Source: Manduca sexta
Taxonomy: Eukaryota; Arthropoda; Insecta; Lepidoptera; Sphingidae
DNA length: 64,000 bases
Reading direction: 5' to 3'
NCBI RefSeq assembly: GCF_014839805.1
Contig: NC_051124.1
Location: 2,852,001-2,916,000 of the forward strand
The position numbers and the translations under genes are program-made. A model generated the notes under the pieces. It was not told where the DNA came from. It ran no database searches and saw only the letters and a list, made by a program, of their open reading frames with translations. Within the stretch, counting starts at the first letter, position 1; each line of letters starts with the position of its first letter. Below, piece by piece: positions 46,825 to 58,551 of the stretch.

Positions 46825-48030
46825 TTGAAATCTTACTTATATTATTATGAAGATCCTTGCATTTGATCCTTTGAAGGGCAATGTAATTACTCAGTGATAG
46901 GACCAATGTCTTAAGTCACTGGCAATAGAGTCCCACTACACTGCTTTGTTACCCTCAAGCGAGGTTTAAATAAGAAAACCTGCAAGCGTTGATTTCCGCA
47001 AGCGATTTTCGCCTGTAAACTACGGCAAGGTTACTTGCTGGAAGCTGGACTCGCTGCGAGTGGGCTACTTGCTAGTCCAAACTTAACTATGATGGTGTTA
47101 CTCTTCTTTTCGACCAGTCCTGATGCTTACGTTCATTTATCATTTGTTCAAAAACCTGAAATAAGTTTTTGATGGTAGTAAAATTAAAATATTTTCATAT
47201 TTTTCATTTTTCAGACTGATTTGAATATCTAAATATACTAATTAAGTTAGAAAAATGTAAGGTAATTCTTAAATTATGAATTCGTGTATAATTTTGATTA
47301 AACCTAATACAGTAGACATGATTGAAAATTAAGTACATTGTTTAGTTGTTCTATATAGAACTATATAATTTTCGACTTTACACCATTTTTAGAATACCAC
47401 ATTGAATTTTTCACAGTATTGTCACCATAATATTTCGCTCCAAGAATCTTAGTACTAGTTTTAAGATTCAGTTAAAGTTGTTATAATTAAAGATATTTGA
47501 ACATACTTGGTCCACTATTTCTTATTATAAAATTATAAATAACATAAAGACTACATACAGAAATGGCACTAATTATCAAATATGTTGGGCCAGAGTAAAC
47601 TGGCATTGATTATAGCATTGATTGAGACCTAGGTACCATAACTTAAAGTGATTTTATGATATTCATGGCAATAAGTGTTAAAATAGTTTGGCCATTGGAT
47701 TTCGATTTAACTTATTTTACGCCGTTTTTATTGGATTCTGTGCACGACATAAAGCTCACTTTGCCCTAGCTATGATAATCTCTCGTCATTAAAAACACCG
47801 TTACCATCGTCAATAGAGACCAAAATAATAATTTAATTACGAACTTTATAGGCCTATGACAACCAAATTAAACATCTAAATGTTTGTACGGAATAATAAA
47901 TCGTAAATCTAAGTCCGGAAGTTTTAGGCTTAAATGATATCTGAACAGAATTCTGATGAGGTACGCTGTATATGGCTTTCGACGATACACAAGCTGCTTT
48001 ATATACAGTAATTATTATCATTTATATCTA
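46825..48030. other. Stretch with no gene recognised
   Basis: A+T-rich. 46985-47070 (CAAGCGATTTTCGCCTG, TACTTGCTAGTCCAAAC) resembles decayed repeats but has no clear partner here. Presumed intronic. Confidence 0.4.
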
Positions 48031-48332
48031 TTACTGGTGGTAAGTCTCTCATATTTTAGAATCCACCTGGGTAGGTAATACCGCAATGCCTATTTTTGCC
48101 GCCAAGCAGCAGTGTATGGTCACTGTTGTGTTCCGGTTTGAAGGAAATTGTAGCCAACTACTTGACATAAAAAGACTTAAAATCTCATACCTCAGTTGCG
48201 AGCGTAGTGGAATACAAAACAATAGTTTGTAAGTCAAGGGGTTGGATGGTGTTTCTGTTGTTTATGGGCGGTTGTATCGCTTACCATCAGGCGAACGGCA
48301 AGCTCGTCTCTACATTTAAAGCAATAAAAAAA
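48031..48332 (+). mobile_element. Family B retroposon tail, full length
   Basis: ACTGGTGGTAAGTCTCTC to TCTCTACATTTAAAGCAATA plus A tail. Slightly more diverged than the copies at 30613 and 53613. Confidence 0.82.
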
Positions 48333-48352
48333 ATCTTCTGAAGTTATATTGA

Positions 48353-48534
48353 ACTCGCTTTTGCTAGCGGCTTCCTCCGTGTGATGGAATTTTCTGGGAT
48401 AGAAAGTAACCTATAACCTTCCCAGGGTCATAAACTATCATAACCAAATATCATAAAAATCCGTTCAGTAGATTTTGAGAAAATCGATAACATACAGAGC
48501 GAAGAAAAGGGGACTTTGTTAAATATGTATAGAC
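48353..48534 (+). mobile_element. RTE-like LINE 3' end
   Basis: GAACTCGCTTTTGCTAGCGG, TAACCTTCCCAGGGTCATAA, AAAATCCGTTCAGTAGATTT and AAAAGGGGACTTTGTT, ending ATGTATAGACAG. It follows directly after the family B tail. Confidence 0.65.
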
Positions 48535-48724
48535 AGATAGCCTATTTTTAAAAAGGCAGTGAAAGATTTATTCTTCTCGAAAATTTCCTGTTATGGACGT
48601 GTTGAGTGAGATTCCTTTAATCTAACCCTGGCACTGTCATGGTTTGCATATTGTTTGTAGGCTGTGATCGCCTAAAATCAACTCGCGCGTTTACTATCAT
48701 TAGAAAACAACATAACTCCAGGTT

Positions 48725-48905
48725 ATTTTGTATGATACTGTAAACGCGTAACGCGACTGTTTGTGCTATCTTCGTGAAATTCGCGTGGAATGGTATTCTG
48801 TATGCTAATTTACATCGTCTCCAACGCGGTGTTCTTGTTTGTTACGCACTGTAAAAATAATGCGATACAGAATAAGGCCCTTGGGTATATAAGTTTAGTA
48901 CCAAG
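48725..48905 (+). repeat. Dispersed repeat family D, copy 2
   Basis: Opposite-orientation partner of 26930-27150, including CGTGGAATGGTATTCTGTAT and CCCTTGGGTATATAAGTTTA. The TATATAAG box is better preserved here. Confidence 0.6.
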
Positions 48906-49984
48906 AAACTTGTAAGTATCACGCCTAGGTAAGACATTTTCAGAATTTCGCGACGTCGCGTGATAATGACATTCAGTGAGGCAACATAATCATGACATCG
49001 AGTTTTTGGTTTGCGCAGTAATTAGTCGTAATTTTAACAATTACTATTTTTAGATTTATAAGTACAAAACAGACATATTGTAACTAATATGTTGTATGTT
49101 AATTGTCATAGAAACCTACAAAAATATAATTGCCAAATGTGCCGAAACCAATCGAAATCAACGCGGGACTACATAAAAACAAACGGATGAAAAAACACGC
49201 ACATGCTAGGGTGAAAGCCCCCACGTAACAAGTGTAACATGGTTAATCCTAAGTGATTTAAGCTATTTTGGACTCTATTACTGTATACATAAGGGGATAA
49301 CGACTGGCTACCTAATTTGTACGCTTGTTCACATGTGCGGGAAGGTCGGAAGATATTTTTTGTTGTAAGGTGGAATTAATCTCAACCCTTTGGTGTTTTT
49401 TGTTGTGTGTAGGATAGTAAGTGAGAAAAAAGATGTGTTAACGCAATTTAGTATTAATATCCTAATAAATAAAGTGCATCGATTATGATACTAGAAGTTA
49501 ATTGAGCTACGAAATGGATTTAGATAAAAATTGACATACAGGTCTACCAAAACCTGGGTACATATGCTCTAATATTAATCATAAGATTATAAATACCCAC
49601 CGAATTATAAACCGACTTAATATTAATTATATTATTAATACACATATCATTATCAACTTGTCCACGTATTTCGTACAAACAATTTTTATTTAATCGAAAA
49701 TACAGCCCTCAGCAAATCGGTCGCATTCTGCCCTCATTTGACATGCTGCAGACAAAGAATACAACAATTGCAGGGCAATAAAGCGTTCCGTTTGTCGCCA
49801 CATGTGATGACGTCACCGCCCTGTTGGGCACCAGATGTGACCCACCAGATGCGGTACATAATGCCTGTAATAATGTTTGGACTGCGTCGACTGTTTGACA
49901 TCTGTATCGTTATTGATCGCTGAAGGGTTGACTTCCATTTGATGGTTGCATTGTCTTAAGGCATCTGTAATTAGGCGTATTATA
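48906..49984. other. Stretch with no gene recognised
   Basis: A+T-rich DNA with no long ORF or shared repeat; presumed intronic. Confidence 0.4.
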
Positions 49985-50110
49985 ACCTGCCAATTCCTAT
50001 AAGCCAGCGTAGTGGGCTTACCCAAACCTTCTTAGTAGTAAAGTCGTGTTCAGCAGTTAAACACCGCTCTTAGTATTTGAGCCCGTGTCCAGCAATAGGA
50101 CACTATAATA
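49985..50110 (+). mobile_element. SINE-A tail remnant
   Basis: AAGCCAGCGTAGTGGGC, TTCTTAGTAGTAAAGTCGTG, TTCAGCAGT follow the SINE-A tail order. Strongly decayed; a second tail-like phrase (GTGTCCAGCAATAGGACA) follows. Confidence 0.4.
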
Positions 50111-50127
50111 TATGGCTGGTAATATGA

Positions 50128-50490
50128 TTATTGTCTCAGTGGTGTACTTGTAATGCGTACGCGATACGATTATGAAGGCGTGGATACGGATGCAGAGACG
50201 GGCTTAAAATAATAATGACTGTTTTCACATCTTAAAATTACTCAGGCGCAGCTCGGAGTCCGGAAGTTGGTTGTGATACCTCCGTGTCTCGGAAAGCGCC
50301 AAGCCGTTGGTTCTGCCTCTGATTTCTCTCCGGTCATGGATTGCCGTCTCATCGCACTATGAGAGTGAAAGAATAGAGATTGCACATGTGTATTGCGCAC
50401 ACACGTGCACTATAATAATATCTTCTGCGTACTTAGCTAATCTCTGTTGAGATTGGCCAACGTAATCGAAATTCGGCTAAGAAGGATCCA
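50128..50490 (+). mobile_element. SINE-2, near full length
   Basis: Head GTCTCAGTGGTGTACTTG, body CAGCTCGGAGTCCGG, CTCTGATTTCTCTCCGGTCA, GAGAGTGAAAGAATAGAG, and tail AATCGAAATTCGGCTAAGAA. Same subfamily as 14540-14880. Confidence 0.75.
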
Positions 50491-50904
50491 TTTACTCAAT
50501 ATTCTTAAATTAATGAGATCTAAGTGGATAAGATATCAGGAAAAATAATATAGTTATTAGTCAAACTAAGCTAATTTTACTACTTATCAATTAGCAACTA
50601 AAAAATCGATTATATATCGCTATCATGTTATTTCATAACAAACTGCAACAACGGCCTTTGGAATCAAATTATTGTATTTTAATTATTGATAATGTTGATA
50701 ATCTCTACCATCATTTTCAAATTATTTTGCACCTTATTACGAAATAACATGAGATTTGCAATTAGTGTCGCGCCGTGAAACAGTGATGGCCGAAATGTTG
50801 GAATTCCCGTCTTTATAATGTAGGCTCGTGACAAAAACTATAGTTCCGTGTTTATACTCATTGATTAAATATTGACATAAACATCTTGTAATTGAGGTCT
50901 AAAT

Positions 50905-51095
50905 ACGGTGTACTTTAACTACACTCTTAAAGGTAAACAGCCAAAAAATGTTTGCATAATTGTAAAACGTAGATATTGTTACTTTGTCTTTTTGAACACC
51001 TCAGTCCCCTTGGCTTTGAAAGCTGTAGTAGAAAAGTCGGGAAAAAATTATAATATCAAAAATCGTGATATGATCCGAAAAATAGTTTGATTTTA
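50905..51095 (+). repeat. Dispersed repeat family C, decayed copy
   Basis: AACACCTCAGTCCCCTTGGC, TGAAAGCTGTAG, AAATCGTGATATGATCCG, ATAGTTTGATTTTAATGTC. Same order as 22318-22445. Confidence 0.45.
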
Positions 51096-51710
51096 ATGTC
51101 TTAAAGGTTTTTATATATAAATGTGGAAATATGATGCTGTGATAAATAGTAAAATGTACTCAAAACTCCGTATTACAAAAACACCACCGCTTTTGCCATT
51201 CTGAGAATTGGCTTAATACGTCAGAACTACCCTTCTTCTTTTATCCTTCTTTAAAACACTTATATATCTATTTCCATTTCGAGTTTTGTTCATCATGTTT
51301 TATAATTAAATACATGTTTTTGCATATTTCTAATACATACAAATCTCTACATGCCAAAGGTTCAAACTCCAACGTTTCAGTTGGTCTATTAAAGCAATTG
51401 ATTATTATATTCAAATGTAACAGTGAACATTTATTGGGAACACGTTAGTGACAAATCTAGTGAAACTAATACTTTTCAGCCGAGAAATGCTGTCAGTAAT
51501 TTTGAGGATTTCAAATTTAGATTTTTGGTAGAATTATAAATCAAAATTATTGATTAAGTTTGGTCAATATTGAACTTCATAGTTAAAACAAAGTTAGTCA
51601 TCAAAATATATTTTTATTTCTTCTTTATACATACGAACACCTCACGCTCTTATATGGGTAGGCAGAGAGTATTGAGCACCAAACGCTACGATTTTGACAG
51701 TCCTTTTTTA

Positions 51711-52236
51711 GTCCATTGAAATGTTACATTTTTTAGGCCTTACCTTGCGTTTTTTAGAGGACGCAATTTTATTTTTTAGAAGTGTAGGGGGGGTCAGTGT
51801 AAAGCTAAAACCAAGTTTGTGGGGTCGCCACCCTTGTCCCACGGCCGCCATCTTGGGTTGAAATGGTTTTTACGATGTATCTCTTAAACTATTTATCTGA
51901 CAAAAAAAAAATTATATACATTTTTTGTTGCAAATTAAATTCTCTGCAACTTTGGTCTAGTAACTTTTGTCGTAGAACTATAAATAAAAAAGTTATAAGC
52001 GAAAATGTTAAGCAATTGCTTCATCTGTCCCAAAGCGATTCAGGATCCAAGTAAGTCAGATAAATAGTTTAAGAGATACATCGTAAAAACCATTTCAACC
52101 CAAGATGGCGGCCGTGGGACAAGGGTGGCCACCCCACAAACTTGGTTTTAGCTTTACACTGACCCCCCCTACACTTCTAAAAAATAAAATTGCGTCCTCT
52201 AAAAAACGCAACCCCAAATGTAACTTTTCAATGGAC
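51711..52236. mobile_element. 526-bp TA-flanked element with ~185-bp inverted repeats
   Basis: Arms 51711-51901 and 52055-52236 are almost perfect complements; one has ~10 extra bases near TTTAGGCC and a C/G difference sits in the GTCGCCACC/GGTGGCCAC block. Both ends are GTCCATTGAA-type and flanked by TA, as for Tc1/mariner-like insertions. The 153-bp centre has no transposase. Each arm carries GGCCGCCATCTTGGG, a YY1/Pho-like site. The high arm identity suggests recent origin. Its RNA would fold into a ~180-bp hairpin. Confidence 0.88.
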
Positions 52237-52422
52237 TATTTCGCCTCTTCTACATTCATATTTCTCATCTTACATTTGCGCTGATTAAAAATACTCTAGT
52301 CCAGCTCTTTTTATTATTTTTTCACACCTATCTTACTTACTTAATACCTCAAATTCATTGCAGTGTTATAAGAAGCAAAAACGCATAAAGCACAATCTAT
52401 ACAGCCCCATTTTCTTTTTGCG

Positions 52423-52521
52423 GTCACGTGACGGCGGTTTCGATACCGTTAAGCTGTTATCGATATTTTTACGACTGGCAATATTTTGAAACAGCGCATT
52501 TCACGTGCGTGCAAACACGTG
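52423..52521. promoter_or_regulatory. E-box and DRE cluster, promoter-like
   Basis: GTCACGTGAC (a CLEAR/bHLH-Zip type palindrome) at 52423-52432, CACGTG again at 52502 and 52516, and TATCGATA (DRE) at 52458-52465, all in 100 bp. Such clusters occur in insect housekeeping promoters. It lies ~100 bp upstream of a plus-strand open frame (52614). No transcript can be shown. Confidence 0.4.
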
Positions 52522-52613
52522 GACCTTGCCGGATGCTGGGTTGTTTGTGGTACTTGCTAAGATAAACTCTCAACGTAGGAAGGACTTGTGAAATTCCAGG
52601 ATTTTGGATTTAG

Positions 52614-52772
52614 CTTTTTTTGGATGATAATTTATCGTCCACCGATGAAATTACGGCAATTAAAGTATTCACACGATATGTGAGGATGACACTAGAAAAA
52701 TTAAAGCAAAATGCTTTGGACTTCATACAGAATAATAAATACCAGGAGGGTATTCCGATTTCTGGTTCATAA
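52614..52772 (+). pseudogene. Coding-like remnant, unknown protein
   Basis: An ATG-free open stretch of 52 codons reads DDNLSSTDEITAIKVF, TRYVRMTLEKLKQNAL and DFIQNNKYQEGIPISGS, then TAA. Composition and amphipathic pattern are protein-like. Similar fragments continue in shifted frames to about 53150 (QHVLMLRLEINVMTV; NEILRRPLKSRLRQN; VWGTDVINNWKKDHK), as expected of a decaying coding region on the plus strand. Minus-strand ORFs over 52610-53500 are then shadows. It might be a dead transposase or an eroded host gene; no catalytic motif recognised. Confidence 0.3.
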
Positions 52773-53612
52773 ACAGGAATTATGGAAACACCTCTTCGTT
52801 GGACCAACACGTGCTGATGTTAAGGTTAGAGATTAATGTTATGACAGTCTGAACATGAATGAAATTTTACGACGTCCCTTGAAAAGCCGCTTAAGGCAAA
52901 ACTAGGCAATAATAAGACCATGTGTCCTGAAAGTGTTTTTTCATTAGTACTAGTGTAAGTCTGGGGAACAGATGTCATAAACAATTGGAAAAAAGACCAT
53001 AAAACAATTGGCGGTGCTACCACGGCATAAGGCCGACAGATGTCCGTCGCTCGAACTCCGATAATAGTCATACTTTTTGACAGATGTCAGTGGGAAAATA
53101 ATATGCAACAATATAATCGACTATTTTGTATTAATGTATTAATTTTGCTGCCAAGGTAATTTTCTGGCAACACTGTCCAGTGATCCTTAGGGTGGATAAA
53201 ACATTTTTGCGTACCCATTAATATTAAAGTGACGGCGCGGGGAAGCCTAAGATTCGTCGAAAAACACAAAGGGAGGAAGCGATCGGGTGGCCACACACAA
53301 AAACAAATGATCGTCCACGCTTCCCTCGCGGATACAGAAAAAATGTTGCCATATAAAAAATAACGACTTTTTAAAGGGAAGACTTAGAAATACCTTATCT
53401 GTATTATGAAATCTATGAGGAGCTGTATAGCATGTTTGCATATGATTAACATTTAAATCAAACTTTAATGTATGTGGCGCTAGCAATTTGATTTTCAAAT
53501 GAAGAAACTTGATTTAATTATAAACTATGTTACTATTCAATATAAGGGAAGGTCTAAGAACCTACTTTTTTTCAAGGAAAATTCGTAGTGTATCCTTTTA
53601 CTATTCTTCTTT

Positions 53613-53908
53613 ACTGATGGTAGGTCTTATGTGAGAGTCTGCCTGGGTAGGACCACCGCAATGTCTATTTCTGCCGCCAAGCAGCAGTGTGTAGCCACGG
53701 TTGTGTTCCGGTTTGAAGGACATTGTAACCACTGGACATAATCAGACTTAACATCTCATGTCTTAAGATGGCGCGCAGTGGAATACCAAACAATACTTTG
53801 TAATTCAAGTTGTTCGATGGTGTTTCTACTGTTTATGGGCGGTCGTATCGCTTACCATCAGGCGAACGGCAAGCTCGTCTCGTCATTCAAAACAATAAAA
53901 AATAAATA
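53613..53908 (+). mobile_element. Family B retroposon tail, full length
   Basis: ACTGATGGTAGG to CTCGTCATTCAAAACAATAA, with small internal deletions. A-rich tail merges with an AAATAAATAA run. Confidence 0.82.
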
Positions 53909-55927
53909 ATATTTTTTATTTATTTATTAATAGTGTAGTAATCATTATTTAATTTTGTTTGTTTAGAAATAAATCTTTCTTTCTAATTTTGCTTTATGTC
54001 GAGTAATTTTCATGTTTCAACGCACAGGTGTGACTAAGCGGCCGAAGATAACATTGGGATTTTCCCAATCGTTGCTGTTTTCTTATCTTATCAGACATCG
54101 GTGACGTATCCTAATCCGCTTTTGGTTGGAAATTCGTCCATCTGTTCGTTTCGAAGTCCACATAGGCCTGTTGCGTGGTAACTGATTAAAATGCAATTAA
54201 TTATATTCATTTATTTAATACATTTAATTGTACACCGGAGACAAAGATCATGGAATAAGAAAAGAGAAAAAGGAACAAATGGCGGTATTATCGTACGAGG
54301 CAATTTCTTACAGACAACCATGGGATGGATGTTATATCGAAAGATATTATTATATACTTATCGTTTAATGTAATAAGTACAATATTTGGCGAATAAATTT
54401 ATTGTTTTTCCATTCCTGATCCTTGCTTAAGGTCCGCTAAACATCCAAGTTTCTTCTGATGACGGAGGTCACTTAACATTAAGTGACAGGCTTGCTAGTT
54501 GGTCAGTAGGCCATAAGAAAGGATGTCATATTTAATATACAAGACGGGCAATTCGTCCCATATAGATATATAAAAGTTTATTCTGGAACCCAACTGTAAA
54601 AAGACCTAGCAAAATTCAATCATTAAACTTTAATATTCGAACCTAGCCCTGTCTAATGGACCTTTAACTGCACGTCCAATTGGCCAGCGGAGAAGCAGCT
54701 CCGATTGGCGGTCCGTCCGTTACAACTAATTACTCCCGCCAGGCGGCGCCGGCGTCGCACGCGCACCTTCACGCCTGTTCCCTATACTTACCCACAAATT
54801 AAACGCAATAAAAACGAATTGTTTCTTAGTATTTTAAATCCAATAAACATTGAAAGCCTTCTTTATGAAACGTTAATTATCGAGTGTATTACCAATAAAA
54901 AAATAAACGCTATTATTTTTTTATTTTCTATATGTCAATTTAGGCAGCAGATTAGCTGAAAGGATGATGGATATTCCATAAATTTCGACACGTAAGCGAT
55001 GTAATTACACTTATTATCAGTAAAATGTTTTCCCTTTATATTTTATTGTTATTGATTGATAGTGGGATGGAATTTCCAACAATAAAATGCCAATACCGTT
55101 ACGTCAACGTCTTCATAATGATATCAATATAATAAGTGTAAAAAAAAAACTAAAATTATTAAAATTCTGATGTTTATCAGGTAAAATCGGTTGAATAATA
55201 TTTAACTCGTAGATAAACCATGTAGGCTAACAATACGACCTCTTTTACTTTCCTTAATATGCTATGGTGAAATATCTAATCTAGGAAATATTCTCACGGG
55301 CAGAACCCCAACCAAAGCCACCTTATACAACAATCAACTCTACAATAATCCCATAATTGTAATCTAGGGAAATATAACAAAATTAAAGTTTACTAATTGA
55401 CAACCCTAGCCAATCTGTCACGTCACGTGTCGATCAGTGAATGGCGTCAACCCGTGAACACAACCTTGTAAAGATGTCCGAACTCATTTATATCATGCGT
55501 CGCTGGTTCTTACTGTTAACGACATGTTATCGTCATAGGAGTCATGGCACAATGTTTACAAATCTCGACAGTTCATCATTTATAAAATCTGTTGTAAATG
55601 TTAGAGCTTCTTTTTTTTGCCACCAGAGCGGCGCTACTGAATCCCTCCTAGACGAATTTCTTCTCCTTTCACTTTCAGTTCGGTGAGATGATTAACCGAC
55701 ATAACAGGAGAGAGATCATTGTAGTGGATGATTGATTTTAAACCATTTTTGGTCTAAAACTGTCATTTTGAAATAGTATTGAAAATGACACGAATGAAAT
55801 CACAGATAAGATGATACAACCGTTTATTCCACCTCTATACTCCAGTATTCGGTGAATATAGAACAATTCAGCCTCATTATTATAGTATAATATACGCCAC
55901 CGAAACATTCAAGCACCAACCATGACT
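53909..55927. other. Stretch with no gene recognised
   Basis: A+T-rich except 54660-54785, where GGCCAGCGGAGAAGC, two CCAAT-type boxes and AGGCGGCGCCGGCGTCGCAC form a small CpG-rich island. A minus-strand donor GTAAGTATAG lies at its right edge (about 54790), but no ATG is attached. Confidence 0.35.
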
Positions 55928-56025
55928 ATTTCTGCACCACCCTAAGGTTGATTGGTAGAGAAAACCTACGGGGCATTAAATCTGCCTTTATACATTTGTA
56001 TATGAAGCGCGAAATAAAATAAATT
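55928..56025 (+). mobile_element. Retroposon tail, TTCTGCACCACCC family
   Basis: TTCTGCACCACCCTAAGGTT, GGGCATTAAATCTGCCTTTA, then an AAATAAAATAAATT end. Partner of 15662-15872. Confidence 0.6.
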
Positions 56026-56804
56026 ATTTTTTTTTAATTTCCAAAACTAAAACTGAATGAGGATAAGACGGTCATTTTGATAAATTATCTAACTGGTAAT
56101 GCATTGCGGTCAGTTTTGCCTGTAGTTTTTATTTGTCTTGATAAAAATATCGTCAGTCAAAAAGATAAATAAATTCTTTCTCTATTTATTCTTTACGAAA
56201 CGGTCCCACGAAAATCAATTTCACTTCGATGATGTTCGAAAGCAGTGGAAATCAAATATTTTATAATAACTCTTTGGTAATTAACACGTAATTTAAACTG
56301 ATATTATGCAGAGAAATATAAGTTCTTATATTCTATTAAATAAACCCCTATGAACAACCAGAAATGAATATCCCACGGATTATGACGCATTTGCCCTGTT
56401 TTAAAAGACTATTAAAAAACCTAATAAATGTGTTTTCTTAATTCCCGCGTTGAAATTATAATAGCGTATTGATAATTTTAGAACTTTCAAGATACGAAAA
56501 TAAAAATGAATTAAAATGATCGTAAATTGAGTTTTACATTTCTTTGATCGAGTTCTGTAATGTTTTTGAGGACTTAGAACACGGTGTTTCATAATTTTAA
56601 TTTGTTAGTGTAATACATATTTTTATTATACATCAAATGTTTCTAACTATTATGAATTTTATACATATAAGTAAGAAGAGCAAATTTCTCACCTCTTGAC
56701 AAGCGTTACAAGATTAGATCATTACACAGCATTTCAAGTTCTAAGAAATTTGTGTCTGTTAGTGTTGCCTTATAAGGTATTTATATTTCGAACCGTTGAA
56801 GGCA

Positions 56805-56817
56805 GGGGGGGGGGGGG
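56805..56817. repeat. Poly-G tract, 13 bases
   Basis: An uninterrupted run of 13 G between CA and TCAAG. Length is likely error-prone in assembly. Confidence 0.9.
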
Positions 56818-56841
56818 TCAAGTTATCTCAGATTATATACA

Positions 56842-56958
56842 CACATGGCTTTTATTCCCAAAGGGGCACAATGCCCAACTAGTGCCCGACCCTTTATTCG
56901 AACCCTGCACCTCGCAGCATACTGCGCTCATATACAACTAAACCACCGAGGTAGTCAC
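56842..56958 (-). mobile_element. tRNA-derived SINE fragment (SINE-2-like)
   Basis: Complement: CTACCTCGGTGGTTTAGTTG head, GCAGGGTTCGAATAAAGGG B box, and GGGCATTGTGCCCCTTTGGG body. A different subfamily from the other SINE-2 copies. Confidence 0.65.
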
Positions 56959-57716
56959 TTTATGTCATAACGAATATATTATTCTGGTGCGCGTTCGACT
57001 CCCATTTAGCTATTTTTTTATATTACTTTGGCTTGAATTACAAACCCATACATCATATCGGACGCCGCTGTTAAGAAATATATACATAAAATATAATACT
57101 CGGATTGGCTGCATTCCGAATGTCCAGTCAGCTATAAAAAAACTACTAAAAAATTTACAAGTTTAAATTACAATCTATGCACAATATATAAAATATTAAA
57201 AAAAATAAAGCAAGCCCTTCTTTTTTTACTGAAGTAAAAATATGAGGACACAAATATACAGCCGAGTTAAAGTTTTTAATTTGCTCAGATATTTTTACTG
57301 ACTTTATACAAGTTAATGTATAATGAAAGTTTCTATTTACTCTAATTTTATGATAAACTTTATTTCGATCTACTCCGTAAAAGGCGACTATTCCGAATAA
57401 TTTATACATTAATCACATACTTATTGTAGAAACTTGTTTAAGTTTTGTCTCCGTTTGCAGTGAAGTATTAAAGTATCGCAATATTTACTATATTATAATA
57501 ATTGATCTAAATAAAAACTTCGTGGCCAAAATAAGTTACAAACGCTTAAGTAACATATTCATTCCCTGATATTTTATAAAAATGCAACTGATTTTAGCAT
57601 AACGTAAAACGTGTTAGTTAAATGAAGCTACTGTTTTATTGCGATCCCACTTTGAAATACGAGTAAAAATATAAAGAATGTTTCTTTTACACGGACAAGG
57701 CATTATGACTTCACTT

Positions 57717-57800
57717 TACTCCACAGCACCTGATGGAAAGTAGAGTTGAGTCTAGATAGAATAAGTATCGATTAACGAGAGATCTCTTGTCAGCCGACTT
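57717..57800 (+). repeat. Dispersed repeat family G fragment
   Basis: ACTCCACAGCACCTGATGG, ATAAGTATCGATTAACGAGA, TTGTCAGCCGACTTAATTAT. Same orientation as 41178-41250. Confidence 0.5.
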
Positions 57801-58302
57801 AATTATACACAGATTAATCCCAGAAGGAAACACTTACAGGCATCTACGGCGGAATTTATGCCTTTTGTGCGGTGATTGATATTCGAATCTTATGCTTGTA
57901 CTAGAGTTCCACCGGTATTATTCAATTGCTGAATAGAAAACGCCGCGTCCGCGCACTGTTTTTGTTTATACGTGTTGTTTACTCAAGCGGCGCGACACTC
58001 GTCATCGCATTCCTCACGCATCGAACACATTTGCATTAATTTGTTAACAGCCGTCTGAATCCGAGATTACTTTTAAGATAAATTGCCGCACAATTTGATG
58101 GCGCTTAGCTAACTCGTTTCCACGCGACAAATCCGGGATTGGCGCCTGTCTGCTCTCCGATGATGCAACGGTTTTTTAATCTACGTTTACTTAAATGATT
58201 CCGAATTTGAATTTCGAAGCGAAGGGCTCGACGTCAAAAAAGGTTTATTGAATAAGTTTTCTTTAAATTGTATTCTGAAAATATTGAATAAAGCAATTGT
58301 CG

Positions 58303-58551
58303 ATGTACCAGATGGATGGAGTGCGCCATATGGCAATTCAATTTGAAGTTGGTCGCATGCAAAATCAACTTTTTATCGGTGATTTATTTTATCGACTGGA
58401 AGGCGCCGGCGCGAGGTCACGGCGTGCGGTAGTCGTAAGTCGTAACACAGCGGATGAGAGCCACGATTATTGCCAATTAACAAAAACATACGAAATTACA
58501 GATTTGTCCAAAACTGCTGATCGTGATTCAGATATTTGGAATTTATTATGA
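58303..58551 (+). CDS. Hypothetical 82-residue ORF
   Basis: ATG at 58303 (weak context, T at -3) opens MYQMDGVRHMAIQFEVGR, MQNQLFIGDLFYRLEG, then a basic AGARSRRAVVVSR and a polar C-terminus ending SDIWNLL. A GAATAAAG polyadenylation-like signal follows the stop at once. Alternatively the frame is an exon ending at a consensus donor GTAAGTCG after RRAVV (58434). It is the most protein-like non-repeat ORF in the last 20 kb, but a second frame is open over half its length, so chance is possible. No domain, signal peptide or membrane segment recognised. Confidence 0.3.
   Translation: MYQMDGVRHMAIQFEVGRMQNQLFIGDLFYRLEGAGARSRRAVVVSRNTADESHDYCQLTKTYEITDLSKTADRDSDIWNLL

Noticed and set aside
52610..53498. 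Four minus-strand ORFs of 66-83 codons
   Set aside because: The opposite strand reads more like protein; these are probably shadows of a decayed plus-strand coding stretch.
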